Source: JADJXV01 sp046328995 (GTDB lineage Bacteria > Bacteroidota > Ignavibacteria > Kapaibacteriales > UBA961). From it: a DNA stretch of 64,000 bases. The notes below the pieces were generated by a model. It was not told where the DNA came from, did no database searches, and saw only the letters and a program-made list of their open reading frames with translations. The DNA lies in NCBI GenBank assembly GCA_046328995.1, contig JAXLVN010000005.1, positions 124,001-188,000 on the forward strand, given 5' to 3'. This document shows positions 51,756 through 61,020 of this stretch, in pieces (position 1 is the first letter of the stretch; each line of letters starts with the position of its first letter). The translations under genes and the position numbers were made by a program.

Positions 51756-54446
51756 TTACTCTGTAATCGGCGATGCTATACGAATTTGAACTGTACGATT
51801 GTAGAAACGACCTTCCGGAAGATCATTGGTAAAGAGTGGTTCTTCTTCACCAAGTCCTTTAGACATAAGTGATTGAAATTGACCTTTTGTAAAGTTCTTT
51901 ACGCCTGTTTCAACGGTCTTTGCACGATTACCGGACAATTTCGCATTATGCTCAAACATACCCACGACATCTGTGTGTCCATCAACTTCAATTTCAGATT
52001 GAGGGAAACAGCGTGGATATACATATTCTTTCATAATACGTTCGTTGAACGGACCAGCATCATAGCGATCGAATGGGAAAAGAATAAGATTGTAGCGTTC
52101 ACGAGTCTTTGCACCATCTTTAACAACGATAAACCCAGGTTTATTTTTTGCAATTTTTACGTTTATAGTTACTGGATCAGAAACACATTCAGATCCATTC
52201 TTGCTTGTAATGACAAGTCTAGCACTAAATGGTGACTCAGTTGTGACTGATTCATTTAATTCTGTACCTTTGGTATCTTTCCAATCCCAAGTAAATGAAG
52301 GCTCTTTCACACCAATATTTTTTAAGGTATTCCATTCTTTTCCGTCGCGTGTTACCTCGATTCTGCGGGATGCGATGAGTTCTTGCTCGATACCATTTTT
52401 CATGGTGAAGGTCATTTCGGTCGGAGAAGGGAAGATTTTAGGATCGTTATCATAAATCGGGCGCATAACTTGCCATACTTCTTCAGGATCACCGCTGAAC
52501 CAGAGTTCGGCGCGTCTGTTTTCAATCACAGAGAATGCTTTACTATTTGGATCTTTATCACCGGTCGAAGAAGGTGTTTTAGGTAAGTTACGAGAATCAA
52601 TGCTCATACGATCTTCGGGAATTTGCCACACATTCTTCAGATAATCATAGACAATCTGAGCACGTTTTTTGGATAATTCGAGAGATTTTTCACTTGCTGA
52701 GGTGTTATCATTATTACCCACAATTTGTACTTTGACTGTTGGGTGCTTAATCATTCTATATCCGAAGATATTCAAGCAGTGATAATACTTCTCGAGAGTA
52801 CCACCGGGGATACGTTCATCGGAGAAGCCGGCAGTCTGAGCTGGGCTATTGAAGAGAACGTAGCGTTTTGGAAATTCTGCTGAACCTTCATCGAAGAACA
52901 CATAGTTTAAGAGAGGGTAAAGGTCGATGGTTGCAACTTCTTCCATAACAAGACCTTTCCATCCGACGAGACTTGGGTCTTTTTTGGAAGCGCGGGTAAT
53001 ATAGTCGGCAAACGCCATTTCAGCACCAATCACCGGGCGTTGACCGAGCTTGAGTTCGACGCGTACTTCGATTGGCTTGCCGGCTTCTTCTTTGTTCTTG
53101 GTTTGTCCGGGCTTTGTCACGGTCACGACTTGTTTTGTCTGACCATAGGTAGCATTCTGTGCAGAAATTTCGAACGCGATTTCTTTAATGGAATCTTTTG
53201 GATTACCGTAGTCAGCGGGCAGTACGACGAGTTCGAATTCTTTCTTACCGGAGGTGCTGAGTGTATCATAATACACCGAGCCGGTGACAGGATTTTTGAT
53301 TGTAATAAAGGCGGGAATATTAGCATTTGTACATTCGTCGATGACAATACCTTTGACGATAGTCGAACGGAAGAAGGACGGTACAAAAGCCATGAAGATA
53401 TCAAGGTTACCTTGGTATCCTGCGATATCGGAGCGAGTAGATGAGAAATAGAGAACACGACCGGAGGCAGAGAAGGTAATAAATTCTTCGCGTTCGGGAG
53501 TATTAATCGGTGCACCTAAGTTTTCGGGCTTGGACCATGTTTTTCCATCGGTGCGGGAGAAATAGAAATCCTGATCGCCAAGATTTGGCTTGTGTCCGTC
53601 GGAAGCAAAGAAGAGGGTTTGGTTGTCGGCAGCGATAAACGGAGAGCGTTCTCTGCCGTCGGTATTAATCGTCGGACCGGCATTCACGGCTTGTTTCCAT
53701 TCTTGGGTATCGAAGTCGTAATCGGTGTACCAGATATCAAAGTTATCGCTTCCATTGGGTCCCGGGCGATTCGAACAGAAATAAATCCGGCTTTTATCGG
53801 GGGATATGGTCGGCTGAGAGTCCCATTCTTCAGAATTTACTTTGCGACCTAAGTTCTTGGGTTTGCCCCATTTGTCACCGTCAATTTCAACGATGTAGAG
53901 GTCGCAGTCACCGAGTCCGTCCGGACGTTGGCAGCCGGTGAAGACGAGCGTTTGCTTGTCGGCAGCAATAGAAGCGGCACCTTCATTCAGCTGTGTATTT
54001 ACCCCTAAATTACCGAGCTCTTTGGTGGTATCAATATTAAAGGGCTGAAAGAAGACTGTATCGAGGTCATTATTCTTTTTGGCAGCCCAGAAGTCATGGG
54101 AAGGGTCTTTGTCTGGCTTGAGTTTACTGCCTTTTCTGTTCGATACGTAATAGAGGGTTTTACCGTCGGCACTAATGGTCGGCGCATAGTCAACGCCTTT
54201 AAAATTAATAACCGGACCAAGGTTAATAATTCGAATATTTTTATTTTGAGATATGTTCCCTTCATTCTCATCAGCCGGAGATTCCAAACTAACAGAATAG
54301 AGTACTAAATCCGGCACCGATGCCTTTTGCGCGGCTACTTTCATCCCCTTGAGTAGCCAAGTATATTTTGAACTTATTGCAGCTGTCGAAACGCTGTGTG
54401 CTACAATGAACGCAACCGCCACCGCCAAAGTTGTAAATCTTCCCAT
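51756..54446 (-). CDS. Large PD40 / CRD protein with two OmpA-like domains
   Basis: 896 residues. A signal peptide (about 1-23), a PD40 propeller (about 70-340, QPTISPDKSRIYFCSNRPGPNG and SPFIAADNQTLFFASDG), a carboxypeptidase regulatory-like domain (about 355-455, VKGIVIDECTNANIPAF) and two OmpA-type segments: one at about 515-650 (VFFDEGSAEF, VQIVGNNDN, ENRRAELWF), one at about 790-893 (EVDGHTDVVG, GNRAKTVE, NRTVQIRI). No lipobox Cys is seen, so the anchor differs from 31521-33308. The second OmpA domain has the usual wall-binding pattern. It may link an outer-membrane complex to peptidoglycan. It follows a barrel gene on the same strand. Confidence 0.85.
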   Translation of the reverse strand: MGRFTTLAVAVAFIVAHSVSTAAISSKYTWLLKGMKVAAQKASVPDLVLYSVSLESPADENEGNISQNKNIRIINLGPVINFKGVDYAPTISADGKTLYYVSNRKGSKLKPDKDPSHDFWAAKKNNDLDTVFFQPFNIDTTKELGNLGVNTQLNEGAASIAADKQTLVFTGCQRPDGLGDCDLYIVEIDGDKWGKPKNLGRKVNSEEWDSQPTISPDKSRIYFCSNRPGPNGSDNFDIWYTDYDFDTQEWKQAVNAGPTINTDGRERSPFIAADNQTLFFASDGHKPNLGDQDFYFSRTDGKTWSKPENLGAPINTPEREEFITFSASGRVLYFSSTRSDIAGYQGNLDIFMAFVPSFFRSTIVKGIVIDECTNANIPAFITIKNPVTGSVYYDTLSTSGKKEFELVVLPADYGNPKDSIKEIAFEISAQNATYGQTKQVVTVTKPGQTKNKEEAGKPIEVRVELKLGQRPVIGAEMAFADYITRASKKDPSLVGWKGLVMEEVATIDLYPLLNYVFFDEGSAEFPKRYVLFNSPAQTAGFSDERIPGGTLEKYYHCLNIFGYRMIKHPTVKVQIVGNNDNTSASEKSLELSKKRAQIVYDYLKNVWQIPEDRMSIDSRNLPKTPSSTGDKDPNSKAFSVIENRRAELWFSGDPEEVWQVMRPIYDNDPKIFPSPTEMTFTMKNGIEQELIASRRIEVTRDGKEWNTLKNIGVKEPSFTWDWKDTKGTELNESVTTESPFSARLVITSKNGSECVSDPVTINVKIAKNKPGFIVVKDGAKTRERYNLILFPFDRYDAGPFNERIMKEYVYPRCFPQSEIEVDGHTDVVGMFEHNAKLSGNRAKTVETGVKNFTKGQFQSLMSKGLGEEEPLFTNDLPEGRFYNRTVQIRIASPITE

Positions 54447-54601
54447 ATTGTAAAACCTTTTATGAAAAGGGTTATTAAAAATAACGTTAATAGAATATTA
54501 GCTTTTTTCGAAATATTAAGAACAAATTACAGTAATTCTCTAAAAGTGCCAAGTATTTTTCTTGACGAAAGACTAATCATTGCTGTAAAAACTTACAGGT
54601 A

Positions 54602-55453
54602 TTATTCAAGGTTGTATCGAACTTCCAGAAAAAACATCGTGCTACGAAGTCGAAAGTTCGTGCCGCTAGACGAGAGGTCGGTCAGCGGGATACCAAATTG
54701 AAGCAAAGGAGTAATGGTCATTTTTTTACCTGCTTTAATTTCGACCCCGGTTGAAAGCGTACCAGAAAGGAGCACACCACTTAATTTGGGAAATTCGGTA
54801 TCCTGAATGATAGCTTTTGTATCCGAAACGGAATTAGGGTATTTGTCTCGATCAATGCTCAGGCTGACTTGTTCTCCGTCGGGAAGGGTTGCTTCCGTCT
54901 GCGTGAGCTCTTTTTCATGCAGCAACGATGAGCCGACGGCAAAGGAGAGTCCGATACCACCCCGAACAAAAAAACGGCGGATAATGTACATATTAAAAAA
55001 TGGCTGTGCGGTAATAAAGGAAAATGTCGAAGTGGTTGTATGGTGAAATGCGACCGGAATCTTCATGATTTCGCTTGACCCCTGCTTCCGTAATTCGACT
55101 GTTTCTACCTCGGAATATCCGGCATTAAGCGTACGGTAATCATAGACTAGCGTCGCACCAATCGACATTTTGGATGAAATGCCATAATCGATGAGTCCGC
55201 CAAAGATGACATTAATTCCGGAGCCGTCTTTGAAGGCAGGGCAATCACATTTATCGGTGAGAAACTCACCCGATTCGACCGTCGGTCCAAAACCCACGAG
55301 TCCACCGATATACAGCGGTCGAGTGTTTTCTTCCGGGTCGAGTGGACTGGAAAAGCCGCCTTTAGGTATGGCATCGGTCTGGGCAAACACACTGGACGGA
55401 TGTGATGCAGAGGTGATGAGAAGTACGACTGCCAAAAAAAATATTTTTCCCAT
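54602..55453 (-). CDS. Outer-membrane beta-barrel protein, unrecognised
   Basis: 283 residues. The signal peptide (about 1-25, GKIFFLAVVLLITSA, cut after VFAQ) precedes alternating polar/hydrophobic strands ending FFLEVRYNLE, the aromatic-rich close of an outer-membrane barrel. GGLVGFGPTVESGEF and GIGLSFAVGSSLLHE are strand-like. ATG 55453 is chosen over 55501, which puts 16 residues before the signal. A -7-like element lies 52 bp upstream. Located 156 bp ahead of the large PD40/OmpA gene on the same strand, so they might act together; that is an inference. Confidence 0.72.
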   Translation of the reverse strand: MGKIFFLAVVLLITSASHPSSVFAQTDAIPKGGFSSPLDPEENTRPLYIGGLVGFGPTVESGEFLTDKCDCPAFKDGSGINVIFGGLIDYGISSKMSIGATLVYDYRTLNAGYSEVETVELRKQGSSEIMKIPVAFHHTTTSTFSFITAQPFFNMYIIRRFFVRGGIGLSFAVGSSLLHEKELTQTEATLPDGEQVSLSIDRDKYPNSVSDTKAIIQDTEFPKLSGVLLSGTLSTGVEIKAGKKMTITPLLQFGIPLTDLSSSGTNFRLRSTMFFLEVRYNLE

Positions 55454-55504
55454 AGTTTGGGCTGGTATTAGTAAATTGCACAAATGATTTTGAGTTGTCA
55501 TGAG

Positions 55505-55518
55505 TGCAAAATAACGTT
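55505..55518 (-). promoter_or_regulatory. Candidate -7 region of the barrel gene
   Basis: AACGTTATTTTGCA on the minus strand, identical over 14 bases to the element at 58121-58134 ahead of trxB. It lies 52 bp before the start codon. Confidence 0.5.
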
Positions 55519-55646
55519 ATAGTGTCAATTAACGAAACAATTATTCTCTTCTCGAAAGAATTTTTTTTAATTATCCTTAAAATCTACCATTGGCTAGCAA
55601 TATACTGAATGGTAGTAACCATATTTTATGAAATTGGAGTGTAGAA

Positions 55647-57038
55647 ATGAACCCCGTAGGACCTTCGGATAATGCCAAGCAAACTATAGCATATGGACCA
55701 TATTCACCCTTGTATGTCGGTGCCCGTGGAGCTGCCGTGAGAATCTTAAGCAGATTCGATAGAAGTGACTCGTATCTCGATAAACTTCTCGAACATGAGC
55801 TGCGTGCCACCGACCTTACCCCACAGGATAAAGCACTGCTGACCGAGCTCGTCAACGGTACTATTCGATGGCAGGGGAAGTTAGACTGGATTCTGACAGG
55901 ATTTTATCATGGAGAATTCGATAAATGTCTGACTCCTATCAAAAACGCAATGAGAATTGCCTTGTATCAGATCATGTTTCTGACCAAAATCCCACACTCA
56001 GCCGCGATTAATGAGTCCGTCGAAATCATAAAACGCCTCAAAGGCGAGCGTTCGGCAGGAATTGTCAATGGTGTGCTGCGCAATGTGCTCCGGCATATCG
56101 ACGATATCAGATATCCGAATACCAACGAAGATAATCTCTGGTATTACTCGGTGATTTATTCCCACCCACGATGGCTTGTAAAGCGTTGGACGGATATTTT
56201 TGGCGATGCCGAGACCGAGAAAATGCTGAAAACTAATGTGCAGCGGCCAACGCTGACCCTACGAACCAATCTCCTCAGAGCGACACCCGAGCAGATTGCA
56301 GAGTGGCTCGATGTTCAGCAAATACCATACTCTATCTCAAAGCATCACCCTCAATCCCTGCAGGTGAGTTCACTCCGCGATATTGCATCGAATGAAGTAT
56401 TTACCAACGGCTGGATTTCGGTGCAGGACGTGAGTGCTTCAATGGCAGGAGTGCTGGCATCGCCACAAGAGAAGCAGACGGTCATAGATCTCTGTGCCGC
56501 TCCCGGAGGAAAAACATTCTACATAGCTGAACTCATGAAAAATACCGGCAATATTATTGCGATTGATAAGTATGAGGCAAAGCTAAGGTTTATTACATCC
56601 GGAGCAGAACGTCTCGGATTGCGCGGTATCAAAGCAGTCGTTGCCGATGCTCGAAGCTTCAAGCATGATCCTGTTGATATTGTGATCGCCGATGTACCAT
56701 GTTCAGGACACGGTACCCTCTCTAAAAAACCCGACATTAAATGGAAAAGAGAGGCAAGTGATATCCCGAAACTAGTGACTCTGCAACGGGAAATTCTCTC
56801 CAATGCCGTGACCCTTGTCAAAGAAGGCGGGACATTACTCTATAGTACATGCACCGTTGAGCCGGATGAAAATTTTCAAAATATTGAATGGTTCCTCAAT
56901 CAATACCCGAATTTTATCTTGGACGATGCAGAGCGATATTTGCCCCAAGAAGTGTGTTATCAGGGATGTATGCAGACTTTCCCGCACCGTCACGGTACCG
57001 ACGGTGCATTTGCTGCACGACTTGTACGGGTAGAATAA
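55647..57038 (+). CDS. rsmB: 16S rRNA (cytosine-967-C5)-methyltransferase RsmB
   Basis: 463 residues. An N-terminal NusB-like RNA-binding domain (about 24-160, AVRILSRFDRSDSYLDKLL) is followed by an S-adenosylmethionine methyltransferase (about 250-463): CAAPGGKTFY, ADVPCSGHGTLSKKPDIKW with the assisting Cys352, and YSTCTVEPDEN with the catalytic Cys402, 50 residues apart as in E. coli RsmB (325 and 375). It adds the m5C mark at position 967 of 16S rRNA. It runs toward trxB, with a shared hairpin between. Confidence 0.94.
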   Translation: MNPVGPSDNAKQTIAYGPYSPLYVGARGAAVRILSRFDRSDSYLDKLLEHELRATDLTPQDKALLTELVNGTIRWQGKLDWILTGFYHGEFDKCLTPIKNAMRIALYQIMFLTKIPHSAAINESVEIIKRLKGERSAGIVNGVLRNVLRHIDDIRYPNTNEDNLWYYSVIYSHPRWLVKRWTDIFGDAETEKMLKTNVQRPTLTLRTNLLRATPEQIAEWLDVQQIPYSISKHHPQSLQVSSLRDIASNEVFTNGWISVQDVSASMAGVLASPQEKQTVIDLCAAPGGKTFYIAELMKNTGNIIAIDKYEAKLRFITSGAERLGLRGIKAVVADARSFKHDPVDIVIADVPCSGHGTLSKKPDIKWKREASDIPKLVTLQREILSNAVTLVKEGGTLLYSTCTVEPDENFQNIEWFLNQYPNFILDDAERYLPQEVCYQGCMQTFPHRHGTDGAFAARLVRVE

Positions 57039-57062
57039 TGGATGAAGAGTAGTGGGTATCAA

Positions 57063-57099
57063 CTACAACAGCCACGTATGTTCTACGTGGCTGTTGTAG
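57063..57099. terminator. Bidirectional terminator hairpin between rsmB and trxB
   Basis: A 16-bp perfect stem (CTACAACAGCCACGTA at 57063-57078 with 57084-57099) and a 5-nt loop, lying between two converging genes. There is no strong T run, so the hairpin rather than an intrinsic T tract is the evidence. Confidence 0.6.
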
Positions 57100-57117
57100 G
57101 TTGGAGTATGTCAGTAT

Positions 57118-58065
57118 TTAATGCTGCGCCTCGAGCCAGCGTTCGGCATCAATTGCTGCCATGCACCCGGACCCTGCGGCAGTGATTGCCTGTCGATAGA
57201 CAGAGTCTTGGGCGTCACCGCAGGCAAATACGCCGTCAATATTGGTATAGGTGGACTTTCCCTTGGTAATAATATATCCCGTTTGCTCATCCATGTCGAT
57301 GATACCGCGGAAGATATCGGTATTAGGCTTATGGCCGATCGCGACGAAGCAACCGTCTGCCGGTACTTCCCAGGTTTCGCCGTTTTGTGTATTTTTTAGG
57401 CGTAATTTTACCAGTTTTTTAATGCCGTTCGGCTGAATTTCACCTCTATATTCATCGACTTCCGCATTGAGGATAAATTCAATTTTGGGGTTGCTTTTGC
57501 ATCGCTCGAGCATAATCTTTGATGCCCGAAATTCTTCTCTTCGGTGAATGATACTGACCTTGGATGCAAAGCGTGTCAGATAATTTGCCTCTTCCATAGC
57601 GGTATCACCACCGCCGACCACATAGACTTCCTGATTGCGGAAAAAGAACCCGTCACAGGTCGCACAGGCAGAAACGCCGTACCCCATATACTCCTGTTCT
57701 CCGGTCGAGCCGAGAAGCTTGGCTTGTGCGCCGGTCGAGATAATGACTGCATCTGCTGTGTATTCGGTGCCACGATCGGACCATAATCGAAAGGGACGCT
57801 GTGAAAAATCGACCTTATCGATGGTTTCGTAGATTGAGACTGCTCCGAAACGATGGGCTTGCTTACGGAAGACATCCATCATCTCCGGTCCCATTATACC
57901 ATGCTCAAATCCGGGATAATTTTCGACTTCGGTGGTAATCGTCAGCTGACCTCCTGGTTGAATACCTTCAAATACCGCCACATCGAGGCGTGCCCGTGAT
58001 GTGTAGAGAGCTGCAGTAAAGCCGGCAGGACCGGAACCAATTACAATAACTTGATGATGTGCCAT
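57118..58065 (-). CDS. trxB: Thioredoxin reductase
   Basis: 315 residues, the low-molecular-mass FAD/NADPH enzyme. FAD-binding GSGPAGFTAA near residue 11, redox motif CATC at 134-137 (SACATCDGFF), NADPH site GGGDTAMEEANYL, and a C-terminal FAD motif GVFACGDAQDSVYRQAITAAGSG. It reduces thioredoxin in the cytoplasm. Given bshA in the window, the cell may also use bacillithiol. Upstream, at 58121-58134, a -7-like element. Confidence 0.96.
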   Translation of the reverse strand: MAHHQVIVIGSGPAGFTAALYTSRARLDVAVFEGIQPGGQLTITTEVENYPGFEHGIMGPEMMDVFRKQAHRFGAVSIYETIDKVDFSQRPFRLWSDRGTEYTADAVIISTGAQAKLLGSTGEQEYMGYGVSACATCDGFFFRNQEVYVVGGGDTAMEEANYLTRFASKVSIIHRREEFRASKIMLERCKSNPKIEFILNAEVDEYRGEIQPNGIKKLVKLRLKNTQNGETWEVPADGCFVAIGHKPNTDIFRGIIDMDEQTGYIITKGKSTYTNIDGVFACGDAQDSVYRQAITAAGSGCMAAIDAERWLEAQH

Positions 58066-58120
58066 AATGTTAGATAGATAATTATACTAAAAAATAAAAC
58101 CGTGTTGTCATCTTTCTCAA

Positions 58121-58134
58121 TGCAAAATAACGTT
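58121..58134 (-). promoter_or_regulatory. Candidate -7 region of trxB
   Basis: AACGTTATTTTGCA on the minus strand, the same 14-mer as at 55505-55518; 56 bp before the trxB ATG. Confidence 0.5.
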
Positions 58135-58276
58135 TTGTAGGCTCGTGAGAAAGAAAACGCTCGGCATAGACGAATTTGAGGGGATGTAATTTCGCAACAG
58201 CAGGGTGGAGGAGTGGCGGAAATTGAGTAATTTTGTCTCTGTATATAATTGTATCACAACACTTTTACCCTCTACA

Positions 58277-59020
58277 ATGAAAGATAATCTCATGAAACTC
58301 TTCGGACTCTTGGCCTTCTCAATATTTTTTTCATGTTCACACCAAAAAGCAGAAGAGCCGGCTGCAAAGGAGTCACTGGCTTCCTCGACACCACCACCTC
58401 CAGCATTACAAATGAAGCCCACGCCGGCAAGTTCATTAAATGAAGTACCGACAGATACGATTATTCCGGCTGCTGACCGAAAATACGGCGTGGCATCCGG
58501 GATTTTGACAATGGATCTTGAAATAGTCGGTGCTAATTCAAAGATGAAAACCACTGTATATTTTGATCATTACGGCAAGCGGGAAAGCTCGGAGACATAC
58601 AGCTCGACCACACTTGAAAACGGTCAGCATTTCGATGCTCATGTGATGGCGTTTAATTTGGACGGCTATCAATATCAGATTGATTTTGATCATAAATCTG
58701 CTTCGAAATTCAAATACAATCCGGAAGCTATGAGTGGGGGCTTCAGCTTCGCAACGATGACCGAGAAAATGAAGAAAGCGTATAATGTCAAGAAAGTAGG
58801 AACTGAGACCATACTCGGCAAAGAATGCGATATGTACACCATGAACGGTTCTGATCTCAAGGGCTCGTTTTCCGTTTGGAAAAATATCACCTTCAAGCTG
58901 CATACCGTGTCCGGAGGATTCACGACGGATGTCATTGCCAGAAAATTTGTCGAAAATGCAGCTATTCCCAAGGAAAAATTTGAAGTTCCTGCCGGATTTA
59001 AACTAACAGTCAATAAGTAA
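58277..59020 (+). CDS. DUF4412-like lipoprotein
   Basis: 247 residues. A Ser/Cys lipobox FFSC with Cys20, then a Pro/Ala-rich linker and a beta-rich domain (about 70-247) with the phrases VYFDHYGKRESSE, GTETILGKECDMYTM, and a closing AAIPKEKFEVPAGFKLTV, as seen in DUF4412-type envelope proteins. The first in-frame Met (58205) would give a non-lipoprotein N-terminus, so ATG 58277 is preferred; Met at 58292 also possible. Its role is unknown. Confidence 0.65.
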   Translation: MKDNLMKLFGLLAFSIFFSCSHQKAEEPAAKESLASSTPPPPALQMKPTPASSLNEVPTDTIIPAADRKYGVASGILTMDLEIVGANSKMKTTVYFDHYGKRESSETYSSTTLENGQHFDAHVMAFNLDGYQYQIDFDHKSASKFKYNPEAMSGGFSFATMTEKMKKAYNVKKVGTETILGKECDMYTMNGSDLKGSFSVWKNITFKLHTVSGGFTTDVIARKFVENAAIPKEKFEVPAGFKLTVNK

Positions 59021-59064
59021 AATTTATTAGAAGAACAGGTAGGTACCACTGTAACATATGAGCT

Positions 59065-60321
59065 ATGAATAAAGAGTTTCAGGATGATTTCACACGGATA
59101 AAAACGAAGATATCTCGGTGGTCTGTTCTGGTGGTATCCATTGCTGCCATACTGTACGGATGCCGGCCCACCGGCCAATTTCAGGAAGGACCAATTAATT
59201 CCAACGGAGGAATCGGTCGCACCAACAGCTATGAATCCGTTACCGCATTCCCAGCCTACGAGGGCTCCAACGAGAAAATTCCGACTTCCGATTCACTGAG
59301 TGGGTCAATTGTTCCGCCTCTTGTACTCTCATCCTATCAGACCGTGACTGCGAGCACGCACGGTACCGTGACACTTTCCAATTCGTCAATGGTGCTGTGG
59401 ACGGCGAAGCTTGATAATGATGCGTTTGTTTGTTCGGGCATGTGCGCCGATGCAGCCCGTAACATCTATTGTGCTGCTAGTGACGGGCGGGTGTATTCTT
59501 TCTCTAAGGAGGGAAAACGCCGGTTCAATGTTCGCTTTTCGGATACGAACAATCTCATTTGTACTGATATTCTGTATGTACGGGATGGGATAGCAGTAGC
59601 AGACGGAACGGGACGCTTCTCAAAAATTTCTACTGACGGGAGACTACTCTGGCAATGGCAGTCACCTTTACCGGCGGTGCAGTCCTTCGCTGCTGATGAG
59701 CAAGGATCACTCTATGCTGCCATTACTCATAATGATTATGCATCGACGGATACTGTCATCAAGTTGTCTGCTCAAGGCAACTGTGAATGGAAGCTCGCCG
59801 TACCGATGAAGCGGGTCGTCGTATCGCCGGCTGTATGGAATGGAAAGATATATATTGGTGTCATAGATCATGGAAATAATCCGGAGGTAGTGGTATGTTC
59901 GACGAATGGTCAGCTTGTCCGAACATCCTCTCTCCGTGCTACGCCGCGGGGTATATCTGTTTCGGTGAACGGTACAGTGTATTGCACGGGTTTTAATGCA
60001 GGACTGGGAGAAACGAGAAGCGTTGTTCAGGCATTCGGAGCAGATGGCAAAGAAAAATGGTATATACCATTTGGCGGTAAACTCTCGGCTCCTGCAATGA
60101 TCAGTACAACGAATGTGGCTGTTGTCGGTGTCCAAGGTGCAGCACTTGCGGTCTATATAATAGATGTTAAAGGCGTGCTTGATCGATTTGTATCTCTTGA
60201 TTCGGCTCCGTCGTTGCTACTCAAGCCGGCGGTGACTCCGGAGGGTGAATTGGTATTTGCCGGTACTTCCGGTGCGTATTTAACTCGTGTCGGCGGCAAA
60301 AAAAGCTGGTTGCCGATCTAA
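59065..60321 (+). CDS. PQQ-like beta-propeller lipoprotein
   Basis: 418 residues. A lipobox-like ILYGC with Cys33 follows a helix (about 20-32). The body is built of repeated propeller blades: WTAKLDNDAFVCSGMCADAARNIYCA, ADGTGRFSKISTDGRLLWQW and FGADGKEKWYIPFGG, resembling BamB-type PQQ-like repeats. A surface or periplasmic scaffold or sensor. It precedes the ECF sigma gene by 97 bp on the same strand. Confidence 0.75.
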   Translation: MNKEFQDDFTRIKTKISRWSVLVVSIAAILYGCRPTGQFQEGPINSNGGIGRTNSYESVTAFPAYEGSNEKIPTSDSLSGSIVPPLVLSSYQTVTASTHGTVTLSNSSMVLWTAKLDNDAFVCSGMCADAARNIYCAASDGRVYSFSKEGKRRFNVRFSDTNNLICTDILYVRDGIAVADGTGRFSKISTDGRLLWQWQSPLPAVQSFAADEQGSLYAAITHNDYASTDTVIKLSAQGNCEWKLAVPMKRVVVSPAVWNGKIYIGVIDHGNNPEVVVCSTNGQLVRTSSLRATPRGISVSVNGTVYCTGFNAGLGETRSVVQAFGADGKEKWYIPFGGKLSAPAMISTTNVAVVGVQGAALAVYIIDVKGVLDRFVSLDSAPSLLLKPAVTPEGELVFAGTSGAYLTRVGGKKSWLPI

Positions 60322-60417
60322 TCGCTGATAAAAAAAGTATTCTAGCATCGGCGGTAACATTTTTTTTATGTCTCTGTTAGTGTGGGGCAAGTACAACAGA
60401 AAATACATCCTGTACCT

Positions 60418-60978
60418 ATGTCAATCAACATTTCTCAATATACAGACGCAGAGCTTTTTTACCAGATGAAGGAGGAAAAAAGCGTAGCAGAGCGAGCGTT
60501 TGGTGAGCTTTATGCTCGTCATTCGCCTCGTGTATTTGCTTATTGCAGAAGAATATTAGGAGATCGTGAGCGCGCACAGGATGCCTTTCAGGATACGTTT
60601 GTGAAATTTTATCAGAGCGCGCAACAGGAGAGGATAATGACAAATGTTCCGGCATTCTTGTTGAGAATTGCCCGAAATTTATGCCTGAATGCTCAGAGAA
60701 CCCGTCATCAGACGGTTCAATTCGAAGACTTTCATGCTTCAATGAATGATGAGCCGGCAGAAAAGACTGAACTATTGACGCTGATTACGACTGCGCTTGA
60801 ATTACTTCCTGATGATTACCGTGAAGCATTCGTACTCCGGGAATACGATGGGCTCTCGTATCAGGAAATCGCTGAAATTACCAATTCCTCCATGGCTACT
60901 GTAAAAATCAGACTATTTCGAGCCAAACAAAAGATACGCGACATACTTGCTCCGTATTTAGCAGATTTGGCGAAATAA
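60418..60978 (+). CDS. ECF-type RNA polymerase sigma factor
   Basis: 186 residues. Region 2 (about 25-95): RAQDAFQDTFVKFYQ and VPAFLLRIARNLCLNAQR. Region 4 (about 125-180): LLPDDYREAFVLREYDGLSYQEIAEITNSSMATVKIRLFRAKQKI with the helix-turn-helix. ATG 60418 is chosen over the upstream frame from 60382. It is followed after 42 bp by an anti-sigma-like gene, the usual operon form of ECF pairs. Confidence 0.92.
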   Translation: MSINISQYTDAELFYQMKEEKSVAERAFGELYARHSPRVFAYCRRILGDRERAQDAFQDTFVKFYQSAQQERIMTNVPAFLLRIARNLCLNAQRTRHQTVQFEDFHASMNDEPAEKTELLTLITTALELLPDDYREAFVLREYDGLSYQEIAEITNSSMATVKIRLFRAKQKIRDILAPYLADLAK

Positions 60979-61020
60979 CATACAATTGATGAATTATTTT
61001 CTTTCTTATGATAATTTGAT

